The notes beneath the pieces are model-generated. The model was not told the DNA's origin and searched no databases. It worked only from the letters and a program-made list of their open reading frames with translations. The translations under genes were made by a program, and so were the position numbers. From positions 17,294-81,293 of the IMG/VR virus record IMGVR_UViG_3300042695_000360: a DNA stretch of 64,000 bases; one strand, written 5' to 3'. Within the stretch, counting starts at the first letter, position 1, and each line of letters opens with the position of its first letter. This DNA comes from a virus. Positions 44,480 through 54,080 of the stretch are shown piece by piece.

Positions 44480-45258
44480 AAAGTTTTTTAAATCAATATA
44501 ATGTTATATCTGAAGATATACCAGGGTCCTTACAATTTCCCAGTGCATTAGTATGGGACTCGTTATTAGGTTATCAAACCGAAAATAAAGTTGTGCGTAA
44601 TTTTTTAGAAATAGGTGTATTACATGGAAAGTCTGCAATGCTAAGTGGGCTATATGCACAGGCCAACAACACACAGCAGGTGATTGTAGATCCCGGTGAA
44701 TGGATGGACACAACTTATTCAAATTTACTATCAAAGATTGAGGGATTAAATCTAAGATTAATAAATGATTATTCTAACAGTTTGGTGCATTTTCATTATT
44801 CTATTTTTCAAGAACATTCTCGCGATTATTCATGGTTTCATATTGATGGCGATCATAGTTATGCACAATGCTATAAAGATTTAATTTTAGCTGATCATTT
44901 TTTGTCTGACTATGGAGTTGTTATTGTTGATGATTTCTTTTCAACCATGTTTCCTCAGGTTACAGCTAGCACTTTTTCATATTTAGAAAAACATCCATTA
45001 AATTTAAAAATGTTTTTAGTTGGTCAATGTAATAAAGCATATCTATGCAGACCGCCAGCATTTGATTTTTATAAAACGTTTTGCATAGATGTATTATCTA
45101 AAGATATGAAAGACCGAAAATATCCTGTAACTATAACTAAAACAACTTATCCTCAGGATTTTGATTGTTACGGGTATCAACCCATAGGATGGACTGATGA
45201 CAGAATGGAGTTTCGTGGTCCGGACTGGGATAGAACTAATTTTATAAAATATACCTAA
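44476..45258 (+). CDS. Class I SAM methyltransferase (Methyltransf_24-like)
   Basis: 260 residues. FLEIGVLHGKSAMLSGLYAQ is the SAM-binding loop, IVDPGEW holds the ribose ligand, and SWFHIDGDHSYAQCYKDLIL, VVIVDDFF is the DGDHxY signature of this subgroup, often found among sugar or cephalosporin-type methyltransferases. The start overlaps the B12-type radical SAM stop (ATGA), so both are co-translated. A step in the same modification pathway is likely; the acceptor is unknown. Confidence 0.75.
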   Translation: MKSFLNQYNVISEDIPGSLQFPSALVWDSLLGYQTENKVVRNFLEIGVLHGKSAMLSGLYAQANNTQQVIVDPGEWMDTTYSNLLSKIEGLNLRLINDYSNSLVHFHYSIFQEHSRDYSWFHIDGDHSYAQCYKDLILADHFLSDYGVVIVDDFFSTMFPQVTASTFSYLEKHPLNLKMFLVGQCNKAYLCRPPAFDFYKTFCIDVLSKDMKDRKYPVTITKTTYPQDFDCYGYQPIGWTDDRMEFRGPDWDRTNFIKYT

Positions 45259-45261
45259 CAG

Positions 45262-46497
45262 TTAATTTTTCCACCACGGCAAATATTTTTCTGTATTGTG
45301 ATTTCGATAAGCATCCATCTTTTTTATTATCGAAACACTGTTTTTAAAATTTATATCTGACTCAGGTGTTCCGATTAAAAATGTAATCATTGCACTCAAT
45401 ATGTTAGCCTTTTCTTTAACTGCATCTTTTTCAAGTAGTTCTCTATTGTTTTCAAACCAGGTTGCAATTTCTTGATACACTGTATTTTTATAAGCTGTTG
45501 GTAAATTACTCGGGGATGCATAGCTTGGATCGTAGATATAATTTATGTGAGGAAAGTTTAAAATATTCTTTCCTTCCAACCTCACAATATAATCTAACAA
45601 TTCTGTAAATTTATGTGTATTAAAAATAGAAAACACAGTGTGAAACTCGATACCAATATTTTCGTTTTCATTCGAATATTGAACTATGCTATCAATATTA
45701 TCTTTAACAATGTTCCATTTTCCAGGATATCTAATATATTCGTACATATCAGCAACAGCATCAATACTTACTTTAATAGTCATAGTCTTAAAATGGCTCC
45801 AGATGTCAAACCATTTTGACGGTGTCACAGTTAAATTTGTATGTATAGATAAGTCAACCTGTTTAGATAAACCTGAACTAATTAGTTCTTTACAAAATGT
45901 ATAAAAATCGTTGTTGATTAATGGTTCACCACCGGTTACTAATATCTGCACTAATCCGTCAGTCTTTACTAGGTCAAGGATATGTTTAATTTGATCATAG
46001 TTCCATTGAGCTTTATAATCACTTTCTTTTTCACCCCATGGTTTAATGTTGAGGAATTTAAATTCTTTTATTAGTTGATCGCTAGCTCCCGGGGTACACA
46101 TCTTGCATTGTAGATTACACTTATTCGACCAACTTAAATCTAAGTAATTTACATCAACAGATTCTAACTTGCCCGTATGCATTTCAGTGTTTGTTATAAT
46201 ATCTTCAATCGGCCATCTCTTTACAAACCAATTTCTAACACTTTCACCCCCATTGTCCTCAACATTATAACAATGCTGGCACTCGGCCACCCGCTCGCCG
46301 TCTATCATTTTCTTTCTTATATTTTTTAATTGATCAATATTGTAAAATTCAATCAAACTTGTTATCTCATTTATTTTTACAAACTTGCCATCTTTCTTTA
46401 ATCTTCCTGCATTAGTAGAATTACAACAAAGACGCATATTGCCATCAGTGTGTGTAGAAAAATGATTCCATGCTAACGGGCAATATGTCTTAGTCAT
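45262..46497 (-). CDS. Radical SAM protein with N-terminal twitch/SPASM-like domain (1)
   Basis: 411 residues from ATG 46495-46497; an ATG 12 nt upstream is possible but lacks a ribosome site. Residues 5-80 hold the auxiliary-cluster pattern CPLAWNHFSTHTDGNMRLCC and CQHC. The radical SAM motif CNLQCKMC (C127, C131, C134) comes after it. In ordinary SPASM enzymes the auxiliary domain follows the radical domain. VTGGEPL continues the SAM-binding features. It is one of three such proteins in tandem. Peptide, protein or glycan may be the substrate. Confidence 0.78.
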   Translation of the reverse strand: MTKTYCPLAWNHFSTHTDGNMRLCCNSTNAGRLKKDGKFVKINEITSLIEFYNIDQLKNIRKKMIDGERVAECQHCYNVEDNGGESVRNWFVKRWPIEDIITNTEMHTGKLESVDVNYLDLSWSNKCNLQCKMCTPGASDQLIKEFKFLNIKPWGEKESDYKAQWNYDQIKHILDLVKTDGLVQILVTGGEPLINNDFYTFCKELISSGLSKQVDLSIHTNLTVTPSKWFDIWSHFKTMTIKVSIDAVADMYEYIRYPGKWNIVKDNIDSIVQYSNENENIGIEFHTVFSIFNTHKFTELLDYIVRLEGKNILNFPHINYIYDPSYASPSNLPTAYKNTVYQEIATWFENNRELLEKDAVKEKANILSAMITFLIGTPESDINFKNSVSIIKKMDAYRNHNTEKYLPWWKN

Positions 46498-47839
46498 GTT
46501 TAAAAGCATCTTTCAAGTCTGGAATATAATCGCCGATTGAAATTCCTCTATGGTCATCAAGTATTTTAATTCTATGTTTGAATACCTTAAACAGTTTCGG
46601 ATTGTCAGGCTTGGTTAATTCATTTAATAACAAGTGTATCTTTCCATCTAGTCCGGGAAAATCTTTAATGACTTGACTATTTTCTAGATATGCTGTTAAT
46701 CTCTGTGTAGCTAAATCTTTCAGAGACTGTGGTAACATTGATATTTGTTGTTCCATCGGAAACATAATTAAGTTGATGTTATATGGCCACTCTTTAAAGT
46801 ATGGATGCACTTTGGCCTGTTCTTCTATAAAATATAATAGGCTATCTAAGTTAACAATGTTCAATGAGCTAACGGTGATATTATTCAATATCTTAACATT
46901 GCTGTGTTTCATATAACTCTTTGCTTCAATGTAATTCTTTGATACCTGGCGCCATTTACTAGGATATCTAGCATAATCGTTGACTTTATCAAACCCGTCA
47001 ATACTGGCAATGAGTTCAAACTTTTTAAACTTAGGCATTAACTCTAAAAAGTTTTTATTTAGGTTTGTAAAGTTACTGGACAAAAATACAGTAATATTTT
47101 TAGCATGATCATTGTCTACAACATATTGCAGTGCCTTTAACACAAATGGCATAATTGTAGGTTCACCACCGGCAAAACTTAATACTTCTAGTCCAGGTGC
47201 TAATTTTGTAAAACTTTCCCATATTTCTTCATTATCAGACCAATCGGGATGTTCGACATCTTTCCATGTTTTATTATGTTCAGTGATTCCAAACACACTG
47301 GAAATTTCAATAAATCTTCCATCTAATACTTTGATGCCACCAAATTTATTATTAAGTTCACCTAACTCTTTAGCAATCTGACTACTGTCGTAACTGTTGC
47401 ACATGACACATTTAAGGTTGCACAAATTACTAGGCTTTAATTCTAAATATGTTGGTTGGTGTAACACTTCGTAACTGTTGTTTATGCTGTTGGCAACTAT
47501 CTCTAATGTTTTTCGATTATTTTTATAATCTTCAATTGACCGTGTACGCATACTAACGTCGCCGTCTCGAATGCAACGCCTGCAAGCATCAGGAGTATCT
47601 CCTGTATGTAATTTTTTTCTTAAATCAACAAGGTGTTCGCTGTTCCACGCATCACTAAAATTATCCCCGGATAAAATGCTAATGATATCTCCGTTCGGGT
47701 GTGTCATTGTTCCTACATAATTACAACACGGTTTAAGGTGGCCAGCGGGATTAGAACTTAGTTGTGTAAAAGGATAAAAACAAAATGTCTCACTTTCAAT
47801 AATTTCTGTTCTTAATTGATCAATCTTGTCCATATTCAT
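46490..47839 (-). CDS. Radical SAM protein with N-terminal twitch/SPASM-like domain (2)
   Basis: 449 residues. An N-terminal auxiliary module (CFYPFTQLSSNPAGHLKPCC, then DAWNSEHLVDLRKKL and CRRC) precedes the radical SAM motif CNLKCVMC (C140, C144, C147) and FAGGEPT. This matches what I know as twitch-domain radical SAM proteins, common in large marine phages. The start overlaps the end of the 981-residue gene by 20 nt and the stop overlaps the next gene, so the three are translated as a unit. Confidence 0.78.
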   Translation of the reverse strand: MNMDKIDQLRTEIIESETFCFYPFTQLSSNPAGHLKPCCNYVGTMTHPNGDIISILSGDNFSDAWNSEHLVDLRKKLHTGDTPDACRRCIRDGDVSMRTRSIEDYKNNRKTLEIVANSINNSYEVLHQPTYLELKPSNLCNLKCVMCNSYDSSQIAKELGELNNKFGGIKVLDGRFIEISSVFGITEHNKTWKDVEHPDWSDNEEIWESFTKLAPGLEVLSFAGGEPTIMPFVLKALQYVVDNDHAKNITVFLSSNFTNLNKNFLELMPKFKKFELIASIDGFDKVNDYARYPSKWRQVSKNYIEAKSYMKHSNVKILNNITVSSLNIVNLDSLLYFIEEQAKVHPYFKEWPYNINLIMFPMEQQISMLPQSLKDLATQRLTAYLENSQVIKDFPGLDGKIHLLLNELTKPDNPKLFKVFKHRIKILDDHRGISIGDYIPDLKDAFKHD

Positions 47840-50765
47840 TATTCCTTGTTGCTTCTAACACTAATTTCATTTCTGGTATGATTTCATAAGTATTCTCACC
47901 TCTTAACTTATCCAATTGTTCCGTCACTGTTACAAATTTCTTTGCTGATGTTAAATCAAATGGTTTTTTTAATTCATGTATGATATGTGTTAAAAGATGA
48001 TCTATGCTTGTATTATATGTTTCGTTGTGCTCTTTGACAAAAGTTTCTAATTTAATTACAGTCTCTGCACGATAATCATCGGGTAGAATACTAACATGAT
48101 AATGTGAAGGATGTTCTAACAAATTGATGAAGAAATTATTGTAATTAATAAATTTGGTTTTAGGATGTTGACGTATAACTCCTATTGAAATCAAATGTTT
48201 AATAATTTCAGGAAATCTGCCAACATTCCAAGCACCTACAGTAATACCCGGGCGTATGATAGCATTATCTAATGTCATCAATTCTTTTAGATTTGACTCA
48301 ACCTTAGACCATACAGTGCCGGCTCGAATGAGTTCTGCACGTTCTCCAACTTCATCGATACTGGGCCATATTTCTAATTTGCCAAAGTTCCATCGCCGCC
48401 AGTAGTCAATAACATTTTTCTTATTATAAGATAACACTGATGCATTTGTGTTATATGATAGTTTAACATCAAATCGTTGTTTTTCTACCAACATTTCTAA
48501 AATTTGCCAGTGTTCAGGCATGAGTAGAGGTTCGCCTCCAGCAAAGTAAATTCTTTCCACATGGTTAATTTGATCTTTTAGAAAATCAAAGTTATTCTTA
48601 TCATCTACTGATTCGATGCTCCATATTTTTTCTTGATCAGTGAGGCCTAATTTTTTAGCATCCGGCACCCATGCTGAACTGTAACGTGGTCCGCAACTAC
48701 GACATTTAAAATTGCAAAGATTACTAAAACGGAAATCCCAATACTTCAACTCCATAGTAGTGCATGTTCCGTCTGCTAGTGTAATTTCTGGAATTTTTTT
48801 TACTACCTCTGGAAAGTCTCTATTGTGATAGAAACGACCACTTTCACCAGTGACCCGTTCTCTATCAAAACATTTACGGCATATTTCGGGCTCTTTGCCC
48901 CCTATCATATCTTTTCTTAAAGATTTCATATTGCCGCTGTTCCAAATTTCTTCAATGCTCTGATGTGTTAGATCACCAGCAAAATAATTATGTACAGAGG
49001 TTAGGCAACACGGAATTACTTTTCCACTAGGTTCAAATGCAAGATGCATCCAGGGCACTGCACATATTGTGGTTGTATTTGTTGCAACTGCAACTACATC
49101 TTCTTTTTTGACAATTTTAATAGGTTTGTAATCGAAGGCAGTTATTTTTTTTGAGTTGAACATTGTGAGTAACCAGGACCTGTTATTTATTTGTTGTAAT
49201 GTTGGTGTATTTTTATTTGCATCAAAGAACTCTTTAGCAGAATGTACAGCAGATAATGCATAATTACCGAACGGCCTATCTACTCCCAGAGTCTCCCATG
49301 CTGCCAATCTATCAATAGCTTCAGCATTATCGGGATCTTGTGCAATGGTATTGCATAACTTAATTGTTTCCCTAAATGCACTTCGCCATGTGGCAAACTC
49401 GTCTGTGTTAAATGTTGTAATGTTACTGACTTTATCGAAGACTTTTAATTTAGGAACAATAGTCGTCAGTAGGTCTAATGTTTTCCAAACTTTGATTTTG
49501 CCAAATGCCCGCTTAGGGAATAATTTAACGCCACCGTAACCATATTCTAAATCATTAACAGGATTCTTACTGTGCCAGACGTATGTACAGTCTCTATCAA
49601 ATATCTCTGGTTGGTAGTCGAACTGCCAGTCATCGACTAAGTAAGCATCACCGTCGACTACATAGAACATGTCAGTCTTGGATAACTTAGCCGCTGCCTT
49701 ATGTGCCTCAAAGATACCAGTAACACCATCCACACGTTTGGCATGTGGTGCTTTTTCTAAAACACGCTGCCAATTCTCTTCTGCATTAGATTCATGGTAA
49801 CTAATAAAGATTACATCCAGTGTTTCGGCAATCAGAGGAGTAACTGTTCCTATTTCTTTAACACCCACAATCTCTGCACTGGGAGTAATTTTCAAAGCCC
49901 AAATCTTCTCCCCGTTTATTTCTTTGTCTAGATACCATATATGTTCATAGGCTAGATCGTGCCAAGGAATGTCGTAATCTAAATCAAAACGCATTTCTGG
50001 TAGGCTAGGATTTTGTTCAATTTTAAACTCAGGACTAACTGTGCCTAACCATTCCCATTTAGAAGTTTTTTTACGTTTAGGTTCAAACTTAATCAACCAA
50101 GTACCTGGTTTTGGACTGTAGTTAGGATCCAGCTCAAGTGCAGTAACGTAATCCAGAAACCAAAATGGCGGATAACATTCGTTGACATCGATGAGTAGTT
50201 TAGGAAGATCAGGATTCCATGTAACTCGCATTTCAGGCATAACGTATCCCATGTCTTTCTCGCCTTTAACGTTGGCGCCAGGCACCTCACAAGTAAATGC
50301 CCATATTTTATCTTCTAAAGGATTGACTCTAGGATCAATGTACCAAACTAACGTATAGTCAGCATCGTCTTGATTATATACATAACTTTCTATAGGATTA
50401 AATTCAAATGTAATAGAACTTGCTATTGCAGAATTCTTTTTCCAGATAGGCGTTTTTGCCCACATGTGATTCTTTGGTACTTCTATTTCATGTGTTTCAT
50501 ATCCAGCATATGGGTGCCACCCATCTTTAAACAGTTTGGCTACCCACTCACCTTTGTATGTCCAAACTAGACATTTTCTTGTTTTAGGCACATCATTTAC
50601 AAAGTTCAAGACACTAGAATGTCTTGCATAAGGATTTATCACTAAGAATTCAGTATCGCCTTCACCTAAGTTGTATAATTGTTGGTCATAATAAAACTCA
50701 TCCCCTCCCCAGGGGATTTCTTTGATTAGGTCTGTATTGATTTTGGGGTATTGATCTAGAAGCAT
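47820..50765 (-). CDS. Glycosyltransferase-like and radical SAM fusion protein (3)
   Basis: 981 residues. Residues 1-310 have three beta repeats with WAxTxE and TPLI-type strands. Residues 315-540 are a GT-A-like domain (DVIFISYHESNAEENWQRVL, KRVDGVTGIFEAHKAAA, MFYVVDGDAYLVDDW with a DGD metal motif at 371-373). Residues 565-640 form the auxiliary-cluster module (CAVPWMHLAFEPSGKVIPCC, CRKC). Residues 670-981 form the radical SAM barrel (CNFKCRSC, C684, C688, C691; YFAGGEPLL). Fusion of a sugar-transfer fold to a radical enzyme suggests one pathway. Substrate unknown. Confidence 0.75.
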   Translation of the reverse strand: MLLDQYPKINTDLIKEIPWGGDEFYYDQQLYNLGEGDTEFLVINPYARHSSVLNFVNDVPKTRKCLVWTYKGEWVAKLFKDGWHPYAGYETHEIEVPKNHMWAKTPIWKKNSAIASSITFEFNPIESYVYNQDDADYTLVWYIDPRVNPLEDKIWAFTCEVPGANVKGEKDMGYVMPEMRVTWNPDLPKLLIDVNECYPPFWFLDYVTALELDPNYSPKPGTWLIKFEPKRKKTSKWEWLGTVSPEFKIEQNPSLPEMRFDLDYDIPWHDLAYEHIWYLDKEINGEKIWALKITPSAEIVGVKEIGTVTPLIAETLDVIFISYHESNAEENWQRVLEKAPHAKRVDGVTGIFEAHKAAAKLSKTDMFYVVDGDAYLVDDWQFDYQPEIFDRDCTYVWHSKNPVNDLEYGYGGVKLFPKRAFGKIKVWKTLDLLTTIVPKLKVFDKVSNITTFNTDEFATWRSAFRETIKLCNTIAQDPDNAEAIDRLAAWETLGVDRPFGNYALSAVHSAKEFFDANKNTPTLQQINNRSWLLTMFNSKKITAFDYKPIKIVKKEDVVAVATNTTTICAVPWMHLAFEPSGKVIPCCLTSVHNYFAGDLTHQSIEEIWNSGNMKSLRKDMIGGKEPEICRKCFDRERVTGESGRFYHNRDFPEVVKKIPEITLADGTCTTMELKYWDFRFSNLCNFKCRSCGPRYSSAWVPDAKKLGLTDQEKIWSIESVDDKNNFDFLKDQINHVERIYFAGGEPLLMPEHWQILEMLVEKQRFDVKLSYNTNASVLSYNKKNVIDYWRRWNFGKLEIWPSIDEVGERAELIRAGTVWSKVESNLKELMTLDNAIIRPGITVGAWNVGRFPEIIKHLISIGVIRQHPKTKFINYNNFFINLLEHPSHYHVSILPDDYRAETVIKLETFVKEHNETYNTSIDHLLTHIIHELKKPFDLTSAKKFVTVTEQLDKLRGENTYEIIPEMKLVLEATRNNEYGQD

Positions 50766-50804
50766 TACTACTAATTATCTTAGTAGAGAATGCTTCCGAA
50801 TCTT

Positions 50805-52334
50805 TTAGAAACTCTTAGGCAGCGACACAATGCTGGTCAGTACTGTACCCGAATTGTCAAATCCTATAAATTTACGTGTCACTGTTCCATCAAGTATAGC
50901 GCCGGAGTCTAACTGGTAATACCTAGGCGGAGTATCAACATTCGAATAATAATGGAATGCTCTAGTTAGATTTTTTAGTGTTGTATCAAAATCACTGTTA
51001 AGATCCGATATGTCCCTCAACTGATTTAATGAAACATTAACGTTTCCGTTGCCGTCGTCATTGACAATGAACATAGATCCTACAGAAGATTCTAAACCAA
51101 AAGATGTTTCGTAGTCCAATCCTGGTGTACTCTTTACCTTATACAGTGGCAGGCCGTCACTATTTGTGGCGCTACTGAGATGCTGTACAGGTCCAGTAGA
51201 CGATAACGGGAATCTATATACAGTGGCCCATCCACTATACGGATAGTCTGTAGCTGTGGCAAGATAGCCCAATGTGCTGGTTGCTGTAAAGACTTGACCA
51301 CCAGCACCATATAAATCTGTGCCATCTCCACCTGTACCTACACCTATGGTAAGAACTTTAACTTGATCAATCTTGTCGTAACTCATTCCTATAACACTGT
51401 TATACGGTGCAGCAGGACTTACCCAATAACCCAAGGATTCAAATCTCGAAAGGTCAATAGCTACATTAACTATGTTAGTGACTGTGACTACAGAGTTAAT
51501 TCCAACACCGCCTTCAGATGCAATAGTTACATTGTTAGTATAGGTTCCGGGTGTGTTGTTTAGCTCTAGCACACGCAATCTTACAGTAAAGGTATTGTTG
51601 GCTTTATCAACGATGCTCCATCCTGGGTTGTTGTTTCCAAACGATGTAGTAAAATCTAATAGTACATCTGGCTGATCAATTAGATCATATACGGGCATAA
51701 TTTCAAAACTTTGACGTACTTGTTCTCCTAGCTGTGTTGCCGTGGTAGTTGCAGTGATGGGACTTACACGCATACTAAAGGTACGTTCTACATTTTGAAA
51801 TGTAGGTATCTTATAGTTTACAGCATCAAAATCAGAAACAATATTTAAGAAATTAGAATATTGACCTACTTCAGTTCCATAATAAGAGATAATAAAGTTT
51901 TGACTGCCGCCCGGAGGGATAACAAAGGAACTGGTAGTATGAAATATTGGAAAGACTCCGTTAGGAAAAGATCGTTTAATACCATTACCATCAGTGTCTC
52001 CTACGGTCAAAGGAGTATTTCCGTCATTATGTAGGGTAAGAGTCTGTCGTGTAGCAGTACTGTACCATTTTAACAAATCTGCCCAGTTAGTTGGATTTTG
52101 CAAAACAAGATCTGTGGTACTGGTCGAAGCTGGTGGAAATACAAAGGTAGGAACGGGATTAGGTGTTACTCGTAATATCTTTGTTTGAGTAACAGCCGTA
52201 GGTGCCCTCTTAACTGGTTCCCATAGATATTTCAGTGTCTCTAATGTTGGAACTGGGCCTTTAACAGCGCCACCAGATATTCTAAATCCGAGTGAACTGG
52301 TAATTCTTAGATTAGTATCAAAATTATTTGCCAT
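50805..52334 (-). CDS. Ig-like virion structural protein
   Basis: 509 residues, largely beta. ANNFDTNLRITSSLGFRISG, a segment with LTLHNDGNTPLTVGDTDGNG and SFVIPPGGSQNFIISYYGTE (choice-of-anchor or ASH-like Ig features), and FSMRVSPITAT. The C-terminal part (ALDYETSFGLESSVGSMFIV) leads to DGTVTRKFIGFDNSG. The pattern recurs in structural proteins of marine T4-like phages, probably tail or baseplate-associated. It is the first gene of a three-gene structural set with 52338 and 53178. Confidence 0.6.
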   Translation of the reverse strand: MANNFDTNLRITSSLGFRISGGAVKGPVPTLETLKYLWEPVKRAPTAVTQTKILRVTPNPVPTFVFPPASTSTTDLVLQNPTNWADLLKWYSTATRQTLTLHNDGNTPLTVGDTDGNGIKRSFPNGVFPIFHTTSSFVIPPGGSQNFIISYYGTEVGQYSNFLNIVSDFDAVNYKIPTFQNVERTFSMRVSPITATTTATQLGEQVRQSFEIMPVYDLIDQPDVLLDFTTSFGNNNPGWSIVDKANNTFTVRLRVLELNNTPGTYTNNVTIASEGGVGINSVVTVTNIVNVAIDLSRFESLGYWVSPAAPYNSVIGMSYDKIDQVKVLTIGVGTGGDGTDLYGAGGQVFTATSTLGYLATATDYPYSGWATVYRFPLSSTGPVQHLSSATNSDGLPLYKVKSTPGLDYETSFGLESSVGSMFIVNDDGNGNVNVSLNQLRDISDLNSDFDTTLKNLTRAFHYYSNVDTPPRYYQLDSGAILDGTVTRKFIGFDNSGTVLTSIVSLPKSF

Positions 52335-52337
52335 GAC

Positions 52338-53162
52338 TTATTTGTTTTTCCTATATAAGGATATCCACGATTTTCTTGCATATCTTTTACTTACAACAGC
52401 ACCAGTTACAGTCATTGCCGCTAACCAAACAACACTATTTGGTATAGATAATTTATTAAATCTGTTACCGCGTAACATATTTGTAGCATTAGTAAATGAC
52501 CATTCTACATATTTAGATGTCCACCTTGTTCCGTTTTTAAACAATAAAGGAAGAATGATTTTTGATCCAATAACCTGATAACCGCGTCGAAATGTTTCAC
52601 CTAACATTGTATCATGTAAAGCATTTTCGCACCACTTTACTAATTCCATTTTTTCAGATAAAGACCAAGTGCCAGCGGTAGTCAACGCTGTTGCTACTAC
52701 GCAAGCACCGGCGCTGCCGCTGCCGCTGCCGCTGGCCGAGCAACTACTACTGTTGCTGTCAGCACAAGAAACACCACCGCCACCACCGCCGTCACCTGTA
52801 GGTGTGTAAGGAACTTCTGGGTCTGGCTGCGATGTTCCAGAAATACGCACTGTTGTGGTCTCTGATGTAGTAGTTGAACTAGCGTCCGGGTACTGACCAG
52901 ACACTGTTAAAACACTGAGATAGTCACCTGTGACCAGTGTGGCCGAAGTATGGAATGTGGTAAATTCAGAACTGTATGTACGTGGGGGCAACACCAACGG
53001 ACTAGCCAGGGTAATGGGCGTTGTGGTAATGTCACTGCCCTCTCCAAATACTGTGAGATTCGCGTGTTGCAGTATCTTAGTGTTGTCAATTGTAAAAGAG
53101 AATGTGGTAACAGTGATGGTGTTTGCACTGTTGTTGTATAGTTTAAAGTTTCCCGCTGCCAT
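52338..53162 (-). CDS. Structural protein with Gly/Ser-Cys linker and helical C-terminal domain
   Basis: 274 residues. An N-terminal Ig-like beta domain (residues 1-110), then a low-complexity linker GDGGGGGGVSCADSNSSSCS, ASGSGSGSAGA, and a C-terminal helical domain (CVVATALTTAGTWSLSEKME, KWCENALHDTMLGETFRRGY, QVIGSKIILPLL). The C-terminal part resembles the Cys-Phe-Ile-box type domain of bacterial surface proteins, recurrent in marine phages. A short basic tail follows. It lies 3 nt before the 509-residue gene. Function unknown; a tail assembly role is likely. Confidence 0.6.
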   Translation of the reverse strand: MAAGNFKLYNNSANTITVTTFSFTIDNTKILQHANLTVFGEGSDITTTPITLASPLVLPPRTYSSEFTTFHTSATLVTGDYLSVLTVSGQYPDASSTTTSETTTVRISGTSQPDPEVPYTPTGDGGGGGGVSCADSNSSSCSASGSGSGSAGACVVATALTTAGTWSLSEKMELVKWCENALHDTMLGETFRRGYQVIGSKIILPLLFKNGTRWTSKYVEWSFTNATNMLRGNRFNKLSIPNSVVWLAAMTVTGAVVSKRYARKSWISLYRKNK

Positions 53163-53177
53163 ATATGTTGTTCTCTT

Positions 53178-54005
53178 TTATAGTACGATGTTCTCAAAAT
53201 GGGTCTTGGGCGTGATGATAAAGCCAGGAGCCGTGGTATCTGTATAGGTTATGGTAAATTCCACACCCTTGCCGGTGTTAACGTCCTTTTGTGCTACCAT
53301 GCTGATCTGCAGGGTACCACTGGTCCAGTAGGTACTGGTAGTGGGCCAGGCTGTGTCGCGCCACTGTGTTCTGGTATATTTCCAGTTCTGGGTATCCTGT
53401 ATATAGAGTATAAATGCAGCCCACTCCTGATCTAGATCGTTGACCCCCGTGGTGTCATCGTAGAAACTGCTCCAAACAAACTCACCCCCAGTGTTAAAGA
53501 AATAGTGACCTAGCAGGCTAGTAGTCCAACTGGCCGTGACCACATGGCTGATTTCCCCAACCCATGATGTAGTTGTACTGGTACTAACACCCCCTCTATA
53601 AGGGCTTGTGGTCACAGCGCCTGTGCGATCTATAGTATTACCACCATCTGAGAAGTACTGGCTAGGATGGCAAGTGTACCGACGCACATCGTCCAAGAGC
53701 CAAAGAGCTCTGTAGTGTAGATCATTATGTGTGGCTGTGGAGACCAGGGTAGTGCCTGTTGTGGGGCCCACTGTTGATGTAGTGACGTTTAGTACGTGAA
53801 GATGTATTTGATTAATGTCAGCAATCAAGTTATGCCAACCCTGGGCTGTGACCCTGTTGCGATTGGTCACGGGCACACTGTTCAGCCAGGTCAACCCATA
53901 GCCATCTATGCCCGTGCCCAGAATTTCTTCCACATTGTTGTAGATGGTGTTGTAGTCGTCGATCTGGATTAGAGTCAATGGACTGGAATATAGTGGATAG
54001 GTCAT
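53178..54005 (-). CDS. Virion protein with polar beta fold
   Basis: 275 residues. An N-terminal helical part (TLIQIDDYNTIYNNVEEILG, TAQGWHNLIADINQIHLHVL) and a C-terminal beta domain (GHYFFNTGGEFVWSSFYDDT, DLDQEWAAFILYIQDTQNWK, LQISMVAQKDVNTGKGVEFT). This combination recurs beside the two preceding structural genes in marine phage genomes. The role is probably in the virion. Gene order (275, 274, 509 residues) suggests a conserved late operon. Codon use is more GC-rich than in the flanking fibre genes. Confidence 0.6.
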   Translation of the reverse strand: MTYPLYSSPLTLIQIDDYNTIYNNVEEILGTGIDGYGLTWLNSVPVTNRNRVTAQGWHNLIADINQIHLHVLNVTTSTVGPTTGTTLVSTATHNDLHYRALWLLDDVRRYTCHPSQYFSDGGNTIDRTGAVTTSPYRGGVSTSTTTSWVGEISHVVTASWTTSLLGHYFFNTGGEFVWSSFYDDTTGVNDLDQEWAAFILYIQDTQNWKYTRTQWRDTAWPTTSTYWTSGTLQISMVAQKDVNTGKGVEFTITYTDTTAPGFIITPKTHFENIVL

Positions 54006-54080
54006 AATGATGTTACAATAGTGTGATATTTATCCTTGATCTCGACATTGACAAATCAGCTTAGATTAAATACTAACATT

